A stretch of 64,000 nt of DNA from positions 12,816,385 to 12,880,384 of the forward strand of contig NC_079364.1 of the NCBI RefSeq assembly GCF_021018895.1, given 5' to 3'. The DNA is from Seriola aureovittata. Lineage: Eukaryota; Chordata; Actinopteri; Carangiformes; Carangidae. A program made the translations under genes and the position numbers. Position 1 is the first letter of the stretch, and the number at the start of each line of letters is the position of its first letter. Of this stretch, positions 1 through 42,694 are shown piece after piece. A model generated the notes under the pieces. It worked only from the letters and a program-made list of their open reading frames with translations, did not search any database and had not been told where the DNA came from.

Positions 1-510
1 CTTTATTTTAATCAATAATGTATAGATAATTAACACAACAGTTTTTTGAAGAAGTAGACAAAGTAGTAAACTAACCGAAAAGGCGTGATTTCACCTTTTC
101 ATTCCAGTGGATCAAATGCAAGTTTGTAAACATTTCATGCAAATTTAATGCAAATCCACAGGGAATTATGGAAACATAAAAACATACAAACTATAGCAGT
201 GTAGAACAAGTTACAGTGTGTCTGTCTCTCATCATAACATGATACCAAAATGCTTTTGTTAAATATTAAAGAAGCAACAATACAAAATAGAATCATTGTT
301 TTCTTTGGTTTCCATATGTCAACATCCTCTGATATGTATTTCATCTATGTCTGCACTGAAGGAGCAGAAGTAAATATTATCTTGTGTACAAAAAGATACT
401 GTTAATCTGTTCTCAAACTTCATGGTTTAAAAGAACCGCAGCTAATTAACCGCAGACCAAAACAAGAATACATTTTAATATTGATCCCCTTATGTCCCTG
501 GTGCATTGTC

Positions 511-517
511 TGTGTGC

Positions 518-601
<84 letters not shown>

Positions 602-650
602 GCGTGTGTGCGTGTGTGTGTGAGTGCGTGTGTATATGTGCGTGTGTGCA
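511..650. repeat. (TG)n microsatellite, interrupted at its 3' side
   Basis: Pure TG runs to about 595, then GCG and GAG interruptions. The long Cys-Val or His-Thr reading frames across it are translation artefacts of the repeat. Confidence 0.97.
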
Positions 651-2773
651 GGCAAGAGTATGATTATGAATAATTTAAGAGCACATTTAACATGGCGAAG
701 CCGGAGCAGGCTCGGTGAGGGATTTGCGCCTACTCTTCAGCTAATGACCCCAGGCGCTTCCAGCAAAGCTTCTTCATATTTTAAAGAAAGTCGATAGAGC
801 TGCAGCCCAGTCAGCAGCATTAAGATTCATACAGACGCCACAGGGACCCTGAAAAAATTAATAACACGCGTGTCTAACAATCCTTCCTGCGATTTAGTGG
901 AGCACCCAAGCTCTCTGCCTGAAATGCAAAGTAGTAATGAACACACAGATAAGATAAATTCTGAACACGCATCACATACCCCTCGAGTCAGTGCACAAAC
1001 ACACTCTTACACCCACTCTTTCCTTCATCCCCTTCTCAACAAACACATCATCACCTTGCACTCCTGGCCAAACGTATCCAAAAACACTGTTTTTATCGCT
1101 CTGCACTCTCCGATTTTACTGTATACTTTTTCTCTTTTCCTCTCTGTCTTTCTTTCTTTAAAAAAAGAGAAGAAAGCACAAGATTTCTTTACTGAACAAA
1201 AGCGGCTGTTTTCTCCACTTTCCCTGGCTGTAATGATTTTTCAAGACTTCTCATCTGCAGATGTGCAGAGGCATTGACAGGTCCTCTCACTGCAAGGTTA
1301 GCCATTGTCTAGAATCCATCTCAACAGCTCTTTACTTGTTTACAGTTTGCCAGAAATCTTCACACTACTGCTAGGGCTTTCTGTCATCCAACAAGACAGG
1401 GAAGCTGGGAGTGCCCACATACATGTACAGTATTCTTGTATGTATTCCTCCTTTGTTTTTGTTTTTAAATTACAAGAAAAGAAAACACAAAGGGACAGTG
1501 GGACTGATGACAAATGATATGAAGTCTTGACTTTTCAAAGTGCAATCTTGGCACACTGGTAAAAGAGGGTTAAAAAAAAAAGGATTTTTTCATTTAGTTA
1601 TCAAGCGGTGCTGCAAGGGCACTCTCAAATCTACACGTTAGCAAGTTGAGGAGTAAATTGCATAAAATGTATATAGGCTGAGTTTTAGGACCACCAGTAT
1701 ATGAAGTGTTGTTCTGCAGTGGGGTTCCCTCAGAGTCAGGACAACAGTACAGCGGTAGGCTCTGTCCTCCATGGGAGGCTAGACAGCATATGGCACTGTC
1801 TCCCAGAGAACAACACACCACCCAAGCAGCCTGGCAGCCTCAGAGTGAGCGTGTGTGTTTGTGTGTTGTCTCTGCACTGTAAGTGTGTGCTCAAGGGTGA
1901 CTGAGGGTGTGCGTAGCTGCTTGTAGCATGTGCGAATTTGCAGGAGATGGAGCAGGAAAGATGGCTGTATATGGCTAAAGTAGAAAAATAAATGGAAGGA
2001 AATTGTACAGAAAGGATACATGGGGAATGTAACTTTTTGTTCCCATAGCCACGAAAGCTAAACAGACATCAAACATGACAAAACATTTGCATGGCTTATG
2101 AAGACATCACAAGCAACCATCTGAACCCAGAGAATCTATTTAAATTCAAGCTGTATCGCGAACATGTTTATTTTAAAGAGATGGAAGATGGAAGAACTAA
2201 ATATTTTACTTTACATCTGCATGTAATACAGTGCAACCGTATGCAGGTTTATTTGAATGAGATGCTATAACCCCTTCAAGGCAGCATATTGATGAGGATG
2301 CAAGTTAGTGAGCTGTCTATCTAACAGAATAGTTTCCACTTCCATATGTGGGAGTTAAAAGGGAAAGAAGAGAATCAATAAGGCATTAGTGGAAAGCCAT
2401 CAAAAAATTCCGGAGCGATCTAAAGCTTATTACAGCCAGTAGGTCAGGAAGTTGGCTATCATTTATTTAGGGTGAGTTACCTTAAGACTACAGTTAAATC
2501 AACTTTATTCCATCCATTTGACCACGCGCCTGCCTCAGTTATTCAGAGAACGTGTAAATTACAATAACAAGTTGCAGGCATTTTCATATAACCTTTATTG
2601 TTATACAGTGTTTGTCCCCGAGGAATTTGGATGACATTTTATAAAAATCTAAAAGGAAAACATCTCTGCAGACAAACATATCTGCTCTCTAAGCAGGTTG
2701 AATTCAAGATCCAGTGCCAACCCAAATTATGAACACCCACCACATATAGCCACCTCAAATCCTCTGGTGGAGA

Positions 2774-2775
<2 letters not shown>

Positions 2776-2842
<67 letters not shown>

Positions 2843-2855
2843 TCTCTCTCTCTCT
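2776..2855. repeat. (CT)n microsatellite
   Basis: About 80 bp of CT dinucleotides with two single-base interruptions near 2810 and 2838. Confidence 0.97.
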
Positions 2856-5485
2856 AAGGCCATGATGAGAGGCTCATATAAGCAGCTCATCAGCAGCCTG
2901 TTTGCCCATATGTGCATCACACCCCAAGGTCCCCAGTGGGTCCTGGCTCTGTGCAGTGATACCATCTCATCTGCCAACACGGACCACTTGGAAAAAACCC
3001 CAGTCCCTCCTCTGGTTGGCCTATTCTGCCCTCGCTGGCTAGTGTTATGATCTGCACAGATAGTGTAGCCAGCCTGTCCACAGAGTCAAACGCCCGATCA
3101 AGTGCTGCCCAGTAAAAAAAATAAATAAAGGTGCATACTGAATAAAAGAGGTTAACCAGTGAATGAGATGCAGAGTCATGACAACAACTGAAAATCAGCA
3201 GAGGACAAATAAGGCCAAACACGTCCTGTCCAACAGTAAACTCACACTGAGTGCATTAACACGAATAAATGAAGAAAAAATGAAAATAACACAAATAATC
3301 CAGAATCTTTACAAATTCACTTTGTCTGATAATCAAATCTATAACACAGATGGACATCCTCAGCTCGGAGCAGGAGTGGTATTTTGTCAAATCACTAAGG
3401 TGTGAATCCTCGGGGCCAGTATTGATGATGACATATGCTGTGGGAAATAGACAGACAGGAAAGCAGGGTCCAGTGTCATATCTGCAGTGTGTGTCTGCAG
3501 GTCCCGTGCGGCGACGGTTCGCTTATCCCCCTGCCACCGCACATATGTTTGGGACATGGAACAGTTGGACGTGGCCGAGGGCTAAAATGGGTCAGACCGA
3601 CACAGATGGAGGAAAAAACTCCCACTGGGTCACTGTCAGATGCCTAACACCCACAGAAAAAAAGTGATAGAATTTGTGCATGTGTGTGTTTACGTGTGTA
3701 AGGGAGAGATGTAGTTGAATTTTGACAGATTTTAACAGTTTGCCAACTACATTTCTCTTGAAACGATTCCAAAAAAAAAGAACTACCACAACAAGTTTTG
3801 AATCCAAAATTGGGTCGTGCAGTTCTCAAGTAGCCGAGAGCAAACCATGAAGAAAGCCGGTGGATGTCAAGAATTCCTCACATTAAATTTGGCTTCCTGC
3901 TTTTCTAACCTTCTAACTCTTTTTTCTACTACTTCCCTTGACTGTACCTCACGTATAAACTCAGTCAAAAAAATATAATCAATTACTTGAGCAACTGTCC
4001 ATATTGTCATTTAACACTATGATTGTGATCACAATAAACACACTATTTGTTTTTTCAAATGCTGCTGTCTAACCTGGATAGCTAACAGCTGACATTTGGG
4101 ACGGAGTGGCTTTGGGTTTTGGGTTTTTGCCCCAGGTATGTTCCATGTGAAGGCTTCTCTACAAGAAAAATCAACTGAGAGTGCAGGAGAAACCCAAACA
4201 TATTTCTTACTGATGCAGAGGGACCAGCATTAAATGCACCTCTGTGATGAAATTGAATCATCCAGACCAGTAGATGGTATATTCCATGACAAAGGGTAAA
4301 AGAAAAAGATAGTGCCACTGAAATAATCAAGCATTAAACAAAGCAACATTACTTTATGCTGTGTATCATCTTAGACTCTCCAAAACAAGAAGTGACAAAT
4401 TAAATCTTGTTAAATTAAAAGATGTCATTGGAAATTCTCCTTCAGGAGGTGAGGTAAAATTCAGACAAAGCTGTCCCACTGTTTTTCAGCATTCCATGGT
4501 GTCACAGCTGAAATGTATTCAGTGCGCTTCAGGCAAATGTCCTTGGTTGTCAAAACCTCTATTAGAAATGGAATGTGAGGTAATAATTGTAGAGTTGAAA
4601 GGTCACCCATCCATTTGTTCATTATATATGAATGGGAAGGAAATTCTTTTCAGTGTAATCCTTGGCTGCCTTTTGAGTTGATCTTTCAACACCATTTCCC
4701 AACACAAAGAGATGGACCGATTCTGCCTGATGAAGAGCACCGAGCGTAGTGTGCATTGCCTTTCTGAATGTTGTGTTACTGCCACTTATTAATGTCTTTT
4801 GCTCACCGTGCTTTTGTTGATTTAAGTTTTTTTTAATAAAAGAAAATCACTTTTGCAAGCCAAGAGCTTCCAGTTGTCCATGGGTTGTTTTTTCTCTGGG
4901 CCTCTTTGAAAGTACTTGCGTTTAACAGAGATATAACATGTAGATGGTCATCATAGAGCATCCTTCATCGTTCCCCTCAAATGAACTACGCCATCACATG
5001 AGGACACACAAGTCCCTTTGCGCAGAATGAAAGTCGTGTTGTCAACCATGCATTAGTATGTGGGTGGCATGTGCCCTGTGAGGCAGTCATATGTTTACAG
5101 TGAATCTCTTGGATGAAAGTCAAGTTTGCAGCTGCAGCGTCGGAATAATTCATTGCTCCCCTTTTTACCCAGGAGGAGCCACAGGTAGTTGATGAAGTGG
5201 CAGTGCCAAGACTCCCAACTGGCGAAGACGAAGCGCAGCTGCCAGGAGTCAGCGCGGCCAGATGCCGCTGCTGATGTACCATGTGTTCCAAGCAGGGCAA
5301 CAGTGTGTTTGTGTGTGAGCTGGGGTGGGAGGGGAGAGAGCGGAGTGCTTGCCAAGACATTCTCACATTGATGCCAACCTGACACATGCTTGGGCACTCC
5401 CCATGGTTTGTGTTACCATCTCAGCCTCTCTAACAGATCTGTGGGGGGTCCCCTCTTTCCCTCTTTCTCTTTTCCTCCGATGCAG

Positions 5486-5539
5486 TCCTTTGCCAAGATG
5501 GGAGTTGGCGCCTGCTTGCGGCCGTCCTGCCCATCAGTG
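5486..5539 (+). other. Candidate 54-nt exon of unknown gene
   Basis: A pyrimidine-rich tract (about 5450-5480) ends in TGCAG at 5481-5485, and a GTGAGA donor starts at 5540. The 54 nt between are GC-richer than their surroundings and fully open in one frame (18 codons, phase 0 to 0, containing SFAKMGVGACLRPSCPSV). I do not recognise the peptide. It could be a coding or untranslated upstream exon of acsf3, an exon of a non-coding RNA, or a chance pairing of splice-like sites. No partner exon was identified. Confidence 0.2.
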
Positions 5540-7060
5540 GTGAGATCCTTTAAGGTGGTCTTTGCTGAATGGTGTGTTGGCAGCAGGCCATTGAAGCAGA
5601 ATGCCAGCTTCTGCTTACTAGATACTCTGTCTAATCATGTTTTCGCCATAACCATAATTATTACTCCTTATGTTAGCCATGTCTTGTCCTCTCCTCTCTG
5701 ACAAACAGACATATACGTGATGCTCTTCATTATCCTCCACTCTCCATCCCTGCATGTCTCTAGAAGCTGTAGATAAGTCTCTCAATTGCTTGAATTCCAG
5801 TCCCCATATATCGCATATCAAAAATATGGCCAACTTCCAGGAAACAAATCCAAAAACATGGGTCGTCTGTGCCGTATTTCGATTCATCAGGGATGACATT
5901 CGGTCATTTTTAGGTTGAATCCTCAGAAAATGCGGCAGTGCCATCTGCATCAAAAAAGACTGAAGGCTGTGCAAATGCCCTACAAATAAAGAATTCTCTG
6001 AAAATGACATATCTGCTGGAGTAGCATAGCATCCCCCTGAATAGCATTTTCCCCCACGAATGGGAACGAGTGGTCTTTGACGATACTATTCCTGAGAGTG
6101 GAGGGGAGTTCTCTGAAACAAAGGCTCCAATTTCGTTAGGAACATGCCATCCTCATTTGCAGTGTAGGGGGTTTGGGAAGGGAAGTGAAAACTTTTTGAA
6201 CGTGTGCCATGTCTGTACCATTCTCTTATCTGAGGCCCGCGACTGCCAGCTGGCGGCTGAATGTGCCCACTTTCACTGTGATGATGAAGCCAGCCAAGCT
6301 AGTTGGCACACTGAGTGGTAGGACTGGCTTGTGATCTAAAGCCAAACACAGCTCTGTGTGGGGTATCTGCATATATGCTGTACTCTCTCTCCCCATGTCC
6401 ACGTCTCAGGTGAGCCACCTCTCCACTGGATCTGCAGCCCTTAGAGCCTCTTGATTCTGTGCATCATGGTGCACTGGTATTTACCACAGGTGATGAATTC
6501 CTCACTCACCATTTGTGTCTTTTATGAAAACATGGGAAGGTCCTCCTTCACTGACAGAAGGGAACTGCATTGTAGGCTATCCACAAAGCCCCACTACAAA
6601 CACTGCCTCATTACCTCTGCTCTCTGGTCTTATCTAAACACAGTACATACAATCAAGTCACAGAATATTTAAACATTAGCTGTATGGCTGTGTCACATGT
6701 GCAAACTTGAGCTTGGAAGAACAGGTTCCAGGTACTGTGCTTTTTGCAAATGACATGCAAAAAACATATAAATAAACTAATCTCTAGATTCACTTGATGA
6801 TTTTAAAATACTGTACTTCAGTATTTGCAATTACTCCTGTAATTGCTTTTCATAATGTGAAACTGTCTATCCATATGTTTATTCTTGTACACAGGTATCT
6901 CTTGAAAAAGAATGCACATGCTTATTTAAATAAAGGATTATTATATATATATATAAGTAGATTCGTCTCATTTTATTTAGTGAAATATGTTAAAGAATTA
7001 AGAACAATTTCATTAAAGTAACAGTATTTTTAAAGTCTCATTTGCCACACACGCTATATT

Positions 7061-7167
7061 ATTTGCGTGTAGGCAGGAACCTTGTACGTGATCGTTGTTG
7101 TTTCATGTCGGAATATTCATGTCGTCGCACCGTCCGTCACTACAAGAGGTACCGGTTTTTGATTTAG
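7061..7167 (+). promoter_or_regulatory. acsf3: Probable acsf3 promoter and 5' untranslated exon
   Basis: About 0.8 kb before the first coding exon the sequence becomes richer in CpG (about 7080-7160). An AG|GTAAGG donor has its GT at 7168-7169, and the acceptor before coding exon 1 is at 7931-7932. This fits an untranslated first exon ending at 7167, as in mammalian ACSF3, which has 5' non-coding exons. No TATA box is obvious. A second CpG-containing patch at 7360-7450 is an alternative start region. The transcription start cannot be fixed from sequence alone. Confidence 0.4.
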
Positions 7168-7932
7168 GTAAGGCATTTATGAATTAATGGCAGTGTGTGT
7201 GTGTTTAACGGAATGAGGGCATTACTTGAGAAAATATAGAAATATTATTCGCTGTAGAAAGAACATTCTTGTTGTATTTTGGCTGACGTCCACACATTGT
7301 CGGAGTAAATCAGTCTGTCACTGTCAGTTACATAAACAATGTCAAATGTCCCGGTAACCGTCGACCTGAACCGAACTGACGCAGTCAGTGGAAATAACAA
7401 AAAGAGCAGTTCCTCAGTTATTTTTGGCGGTAACGTACATGTCAGTTCTTGTGTTGTTGTGCTTCAGACGGTTGTGGCAGTAACACAGCTACATCTGCTC
7501 TATTTCTGAAGTAAACTTACTTTTATTATCAAATTGACACCTTCAAATTGTTTGTTCTGTACAACCAACAGTCCAAACACTCAACACTGCGAAGACACTC
7601 CAGTCACAGAGAGCACAGTAGCATACTGCCTTCTGTGGCTCTGGAGGGAGCTTTACTAAGTCTGACAGAGATAATCATGGTGATATAATTTCAGCTTTGG
7701 CTTGAGCCTTCAAATGTTTTAACAGAAAACCTGCTTTGCAAACTAAATCGATGGACTGCTCTTCTAATTTTTCTGTTAATGAATAAAAGTGAAAGAAAAA
7801 GTAATTGCCAGTCAGCCATATTGAATATTCCAGAGGACAGTGATTATTTGTATAATTTGTATGTTACATACAGTAACTAAGTTTGTGTGCTCCTTTCCTG
7901 GTCAACTAACAGATATTGTCTGATATTTGCAG

Positions 7933-7980
7933 ATGCAAGAGAGTGAGGATGAAGCCATCTTGAGGTCCAGGAGTGTATGA
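7933..7980 (+). other. acsf3: Upstream ORF in acsf3 5' UTR
   Basis: A TTTGCAG acceptor ends at 7932, and the next three bases are ATG. This ATG opens a 15-codon frame (MQESEDEAILRSRSV) that stops with TGA at 7978-7980, 17 nt before the main start at 7998. If the acceptor is used, every such mRNA carries this short ORF. It is out of frame with the main ORF and could lower translation of ACSF3. The context upstream of this ATG depends on the preceding exon. Confidence 0.45.
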
Positions 7981-7997
7981 ACAGCTGATTCTCAAAC

Positions 7998-37691
<29,694 letters not shown>

Positions 37692-38940
37692 CTGGACCAC
37701 TTCGATATGTATAACAATACACAGGTTCCTGGTCCCTCCCTGGCTGTTCCCATCTGGTCCTTAGATCCGACAAACATCACAGACAAGTGTGCAGAGGGAA
37801 TACGAACTAATGGAAAATGACTTAACCTCTGAGGTAACTTAATCACAACTACAGACATTGCTGCAAAGGTAATTCTGTTGCAATGAATGCTAATTATTAT
37901 TGCATTCTTTATCAGTTATGTGTAAGAGGTTTGGAAATCATCACTTTGATATATCATTTTTTGAGGCAGTATGAAACAGATCCATTAAGAGGACAAAATG
38001 TGAAACTTCATATACCAAGAAAGTCAAAATTATCTGAAGTGACCCGAAAAATGGTGGTTTAAATTCAAACTGAATAACAGACAGATGAATGATACGTAAG
38101 AAATTTTCAAGTAGTGTTAAATGATATGTGACCTAATATGACCCACTTTTGTAGGGTTTGTAATTTTATCAGTGTACCAATTCCATACTGCAATACTGTA
38201 TGAATTATAACCAGGTTTAGGCTGTGTAGTATGTTGACACTGGAAACATGACAAAAGTGATTTTTGAATGATTTGTGTATATTTATGTCTTAATGGACAC
38301 CACTGACCCTCAATGTAATGTACAAATGAAATGAAGCAGCTTCCCCCAGCTCCAAACAAATTTAAATAAATTGCGAATGAATAATTGTTTACTAACTGCG
38401 AAACAGTGTATACACTGTATACAGTTCGTATGTTGTACAGAACTGGGACAAAACATTTGATACAGTTACTCAAAGTCAATATACTTGTTTATGAAGTATC
38501 TGCACCCAGCAGAACTGTGGGATACGCTGTTCTATCTGCGTTAATGAGATGGGAACAGCCAGTGTAGTCTGCTTTGGTTCCTGATGAATAATTCCTCATA
38601 CTCTGAACAGGATGTTCAACTGTTGCACAGCGGTACTGTTATTGGTAAAGAGTGCTTTGAGTACTTCATTGGTTTATTCAGATGTTTTACTGGTGGAAAT
38701 GTGGTGTGATCACAGAATACAGAATAACAGTTTTGATGGGTGGAGTGTTGTGACCACAATCAAGAATCATAGTTAATTACACCTGCAATAAAAACAAAAT
38801 AAAAGACAGTGTGTTGATAGAAAAGGAGGCTTCGAAATGTGATCAGTGAGTAAACATGGATAATATTAGTTCCTCAGCTCTGTACACACTCTGATACGCT
38901 TGAAATGTTTATCTGAAAATAAAAAAAAAAAGTTTTATAA
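37692..38940 (+). other. acsf3: acsf3 3' untranslated region
   Basis: AT-rich sequence following the TGA with no splice-like chain, extending to a cluster of AATAAA signals. The exact end is set by which poly(A) signal is used; a short form ending near 38390 is possible through AATAAA at 38365. Confidence 0.65.
38787..38803 (+). terminator. acsf3: Tandem poly(A) signals (AATAAA x2) of acsf3
   Basis: AATAAA at 38787-38792 and again at 38798-38803. Another AATAAA at 38918-38923 is followed by a GT-rich stretch (38993-39020), a plausible downstream element. Confidence 0.55.
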
Positions 38941-39600
38941 AATTTAAATTAAAAAGTGTTTTGGAGTTATTTTAGTTTGCTACTTTTTCAGAAGTGTGTG
39001 TGCATGTGCGTGCGTGTGTGCAGCTGTGGTTACACAGGTGTGATGAGAGCCTGAAGGCGGATTCTTTAGCAAGGCACAACACCGCAGCTGGATGCCCCGC
39101 ACTGCATCTGACTAACCCTCGCGCTCCGCTTGCTCTTCTCACCTCTCATCCTTTCTCATCTCCATTTTTCCAATACTTCACCTCTCTGTCTTCATCACAA
39201 GTCAAAACAGATTGCAGTTGCACCGGGACCAACTTCACTGTGACTCCTTTTGAATCAGCGCTGGCGTGCAGCCAGAATAGGCAGAGAGAGCATGAAGAGA
39301 TGAAAGAAAAGGCACTGAGAGGAGGAAAAATATAAAGCAGGACTGTCAGAGAGATTGGAGCCTTGACAAGAGCTGGCTAGAGAAAGTTGATAGAGGAAGG
39401 GATGACAGAAATGAAGATGCAAAAAAAAGAGTCGTAGGGTTTTGAACAAGTGATATGCAAAGGATATGGAGATAAAGAACAAGGGGAAAGAGTGAAGGAC
39501 ACACCAAAATACAGTTGAGATAAACAATCGTGATGAACAACCAGAGAACTGAAGATGGAAAGAAATACAAGTGCAACCTCCAGCCGATACAACCTCCTGT

Positions 39601-39601
<1 letters not shown>

Positions 39602-39682
<81 letters not shown>

Positions 39683-39692
39683 ACAGACACAC
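39602..39692. repeat. (CA)n microsatellite
   Basis: About 37 CA units followed by CAGACACACAGACAC. Confidence 0.97.
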
Positions 39693-41144
39693 TCGTCCGC
39701 CCACAGTCACCAGAGACCTGATTAAGAGAGCAGAGCTATCGATCTGTGGGCTGGCAGGCTAGGATGGATGAGCAGGCAGGGCTGCAGGAGCACCAGAGGA
39801 CAGTTTCAGTGCCCCCAAATCCCCCCGCCGCCCCACCCAACCACCCACGCCAGAGCTGAGAGCCGGCCAGAGCCACGGGCAGGAAGGCTGGGGCTGCCAC
39901 GCTGAGGCTGCAGCCAGCAGCAGAGGGTCAAAATCAAAACTCAAGAGTGTTGAGCTGTTGTACAGTAATAGGCGCACTGTACTGTTGGTGTGTGTGTGTG
40001 TGTTTAGGAGGGACATACAGGACTGGTTCCTGCGCTCGCCTGGTGCATACAAGGGGGAGGGGAAGCTGGTGGATATTCCCTGGACTCAAGCTTGATGGAG
40101 TACTTGTGCCCTTGAACTACCTCCACCTCCCCTTTCTCTCTATCTCTCTCTCGCAAACACACACACACACACACTCCTTGGCTGTGTTTGCTGGAGCATG
40201 GTGGAGGAAGTTGTCTGTAGATGGCTGCTTATTGGGCCCCAGGGTCCTGGAGGGTGGGTTATGGGGGACACCAGTGAGGTTGTTTATGTGTTTGAGACCC
40301 ACAGAGAGTTCGGGTAGAGTGGTGAAGATCTTAAAGGCAGGCAACGTTACAAAGAGATGAAGGGAGAGTTTATATTGTCACGTTGGTGCTGGTGTCTTTT
40401 TGCTTTGTCGCAGGTTCACTTTTTATGTGAGTCTGCCTTCAAGATGATATTTGTTTTTCTAGACTAATTTAGCTTCCTGTTCAGACAATGGACACATTAG
40501 GTTATAACAGGAATCAGGTGGCATCACAAACTAACAAAGAATTGAAACAGTATTAGATTTCAAAAAGATTTTTTTTTTTTTTTTTTATTACATCGGGTAC
40601 ACTGATTGAATGCCAGTTCATTCAATCATTGATTTGTTTTCTCTATCCACTTTTCAGACTCTTCTCCCAGCATACACCTGGCTGACGGCAGACGGAAACG
40701 CTTGACGGATTGAAACTTCCTCACATGGGCGGACACAGACCCATGAGCGCTCAATTACACCGTAACAAACAGATCAAAGGACACAAGCACAGGTATGACC
40801 CCAAAATTATAATATGATCAAATTTAAGCAAGTTATCCACATAGAATTTTTCCCAATAAAAGTTCCTAAGTGCTTCAGAATAAAAGCAATTAAAGAGCAA
40901 CTTAATGAATTCCAGTGGTTTAACCTTTCACCTTGCTTCAGTCATGTAGATGTGTACTCTAGGATGTTTCTGTACACCGTGACATCACAGTTTGGTGTGG
41001 TACAAGCACAACAACACCAATTAAAACCGATGGAATGCTAAAGAAAAAGTAACCCCAACGTAAAATCACAACTTGTTGTTTTTACGGTATTTGTAGAGAA
41101 TAAACAAGAACGTGTGAGTGAACTGTAGACTCACATCTTGATAC

Positions 41145-41315
41145 CTTTGGACAGACCTGGGCGAGCTGTTTCCCCTGTTTCTAGTCTTGGGGCTAAGCTA
41201 AGCTTCATATTTTCTACACAGATGTGAGAGTGGTGTCAATTTTCTCATCTAACTCTCTGAAAAAAAGACGAATAAGCATATTTCCCAAAATATTGAATTA
41301 TTCTCTTAAACAAAA
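41145..41315 (+). repeat. Teleost repeat (copy 3, most complete)
   Basis: GGACAGACCTGGGCGAGCTG, TTTCCCCTGTTTCTAGTCTT, GCTAAGCTAAGCTTCATATT, GAGAGTGGTGTCAATTTTCT and CATATTTCCCAAAATATTGA appear in the order typical of this percomorph repeat. Confidence 0.7.
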
Positions 41316-42091
41316 GAGCACAAAATATAAGTTTCTCTCTTTGTTGAATGGGATGATCTAATACTAATTGGTAAAGTATTCCAAAGTTATGGTTGACAAA
41401 CGATGGCCTCCCCTTATATTTCAGCCAGGCTCTGGGAACATCTATTAGACACTAATTATCTGGCCCGAGACACTTTATGTCATTATATGAAAAGAAAAAT
41501 TCAGAGGTGTGTATGGGGCCCTCAGTATGTAAGGTCTGATATGTAATAATTAACATTTGATATTTAAATTTCACCATGCAGCCAAAGCAAAGAGATCAAC
41601 AGTAATGTGCTACCTGCACTCGGAAGGTTTGGATTTGGTCTTGTGCATACAGTGTGTTACTTTGAAACTCATTCTCTGTCACTCTGACTCCTCAGACGTC
41701 TCAGTCAGCCCGTCACTCTGCTGTGAACATGAAAGCCGTCCATCATGAATGATTCTGGAGGAGAAAGAAGTTCATCCCTCTTCTCTTTGAACACTGACTG
41801 CATAATAAACAGGTCAGACTGAAGTAATAAGCCACAGACACACAATAGCTTCTCGGCTCAAGGCAGAACACTTATACACTGCTGGTCTATTGAACATTGC
41901 AGACACAAACAGAAAATCAAGCTGCAGTTATAACTTTCACACGTGCACACTTTTGACAATCACATAAGGCTTCGGGCCTGCGGCTACTTGATGAACATGA
42001 CAGGCTTTATGCATGTAAGTGGGTAGAAGGAGGAGTGATCGGAGGATGACAGGCAAGGCTCTTCAGCCCCAGGGACACCCTGTGTATACAG

Positions 42092-42101
42092 TACACACAC
42101 A

Positions 42102-42132
<31 letters not shown>
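42092..42132. repeat. (CA)n microsatellite
   Basis: About 20 CA units with one CATA interruption. Confidence 0.96.
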
Positions 42133-42134
<2 letters not shown>

Positions 42135-42485
42135 TCAAACGCACATCAGTGAATCCAGACCCCCACCAGCTCTGTGTGGGTGCGTAACCAATGCTTGTAG
42201 TGGCAGGTTGTTGTTTACATGGAGCTCATGTTTATTCTAAAGCTGCTTACACCTCACTGGCTCAGCCTCGGGCTTCGTTCCTGTGAAACTCCTGCTGACT
42301 CGCTCTCTGTTTCATCTTGGCCCTTTTCTCTGTTGACCTTTTTCCCTCTTACCGTCTCTCTATCGCTCCCTTTTATTCCCACTCTCTGTCCCTCATTACT
42401 ATCTGTTAATTATGTTTGTCTCATTGCCTGTGATGTTCCACAACATGTTTTTTGAATGAAGGACATAACACGCAACTCCTGTGTC

Positions 42486-42694
42486 CAGTGGTGGAAAGTA
42501 ACTAAGTACGGGTTACTCAGTTTACACAATTACCGTACCTAAGTACAACTTTAAAGTACTTTCATTTAACTTTAGTATTTCCATTTTATGCTACATTACA
42601 CTTCAACACCACTACGTTTCAGAGGGAGATACAGGATAGTGTGGTGTTGCTACTTTTATTTAAATAAACGCTTTTAATACTTCTTCCACCACTA
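42486..42694. mobile_element. Non-autonomous hAT-like MITE
   Basis: The left end CAGTGGTGGAAAGTAACTAA and right end CTTCTTCCACCACTA are imperfect inverted repeats. The interior (AGTACTTTCATTTAACTTTA, CCATTTTATGCTAC, CACTACGTTTCAGAGG) matches a very abundant fish element. The flanks CCTGTGTC (42478-42485) and TCTGTATC (42695-42702) agree at 6 of 8 positions, as expected for an aged 8-bp hAT target duplication. It is about 209 bp, encodes nothing, and seems internally shortened. Confidence 0.7.

Larger units (their letters stand above)
1..7060. other. Upstream non-coding region
   Basis: No exon chain of a recognised gene could be assembled here on either strand. The DNA is mostly AT-rich, with a (TG)n array (511-650), a (CT)n array (2776-2855) and some GC-richer patches near 690-760, 3490-3640, 5100-5300, 5486-5539 and 6225-6310. 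Those patches could be conserved non-coding elements or exons of a non-coding RNA. In human the gene upstream of ACSF3 is CBFA2T3, in divergent orientation. I looked for its C-terminal MYND zinc finger and other conserved blocks and did not find them, so if synteny holds that gene must start further left. Confidence 0.6.

Noticed and set aside
692..720. ATGGCGAAGCCGGAGCAGG followed by a GTGAGG donor-like site
   Set aside because: Looks like a short first exon, but the flanks are AT-rich and a microsatellite lies just upstream; no promoter or next exon was found.
3490..3660. GC-rich block open in two plus-strand frames (VPCGDGSLIPLPPHIC)
   Set aside because: A faint resemblance to an FHA-domain start was not sustained; no conserved GRG...SR core, and no donor or partner exon.
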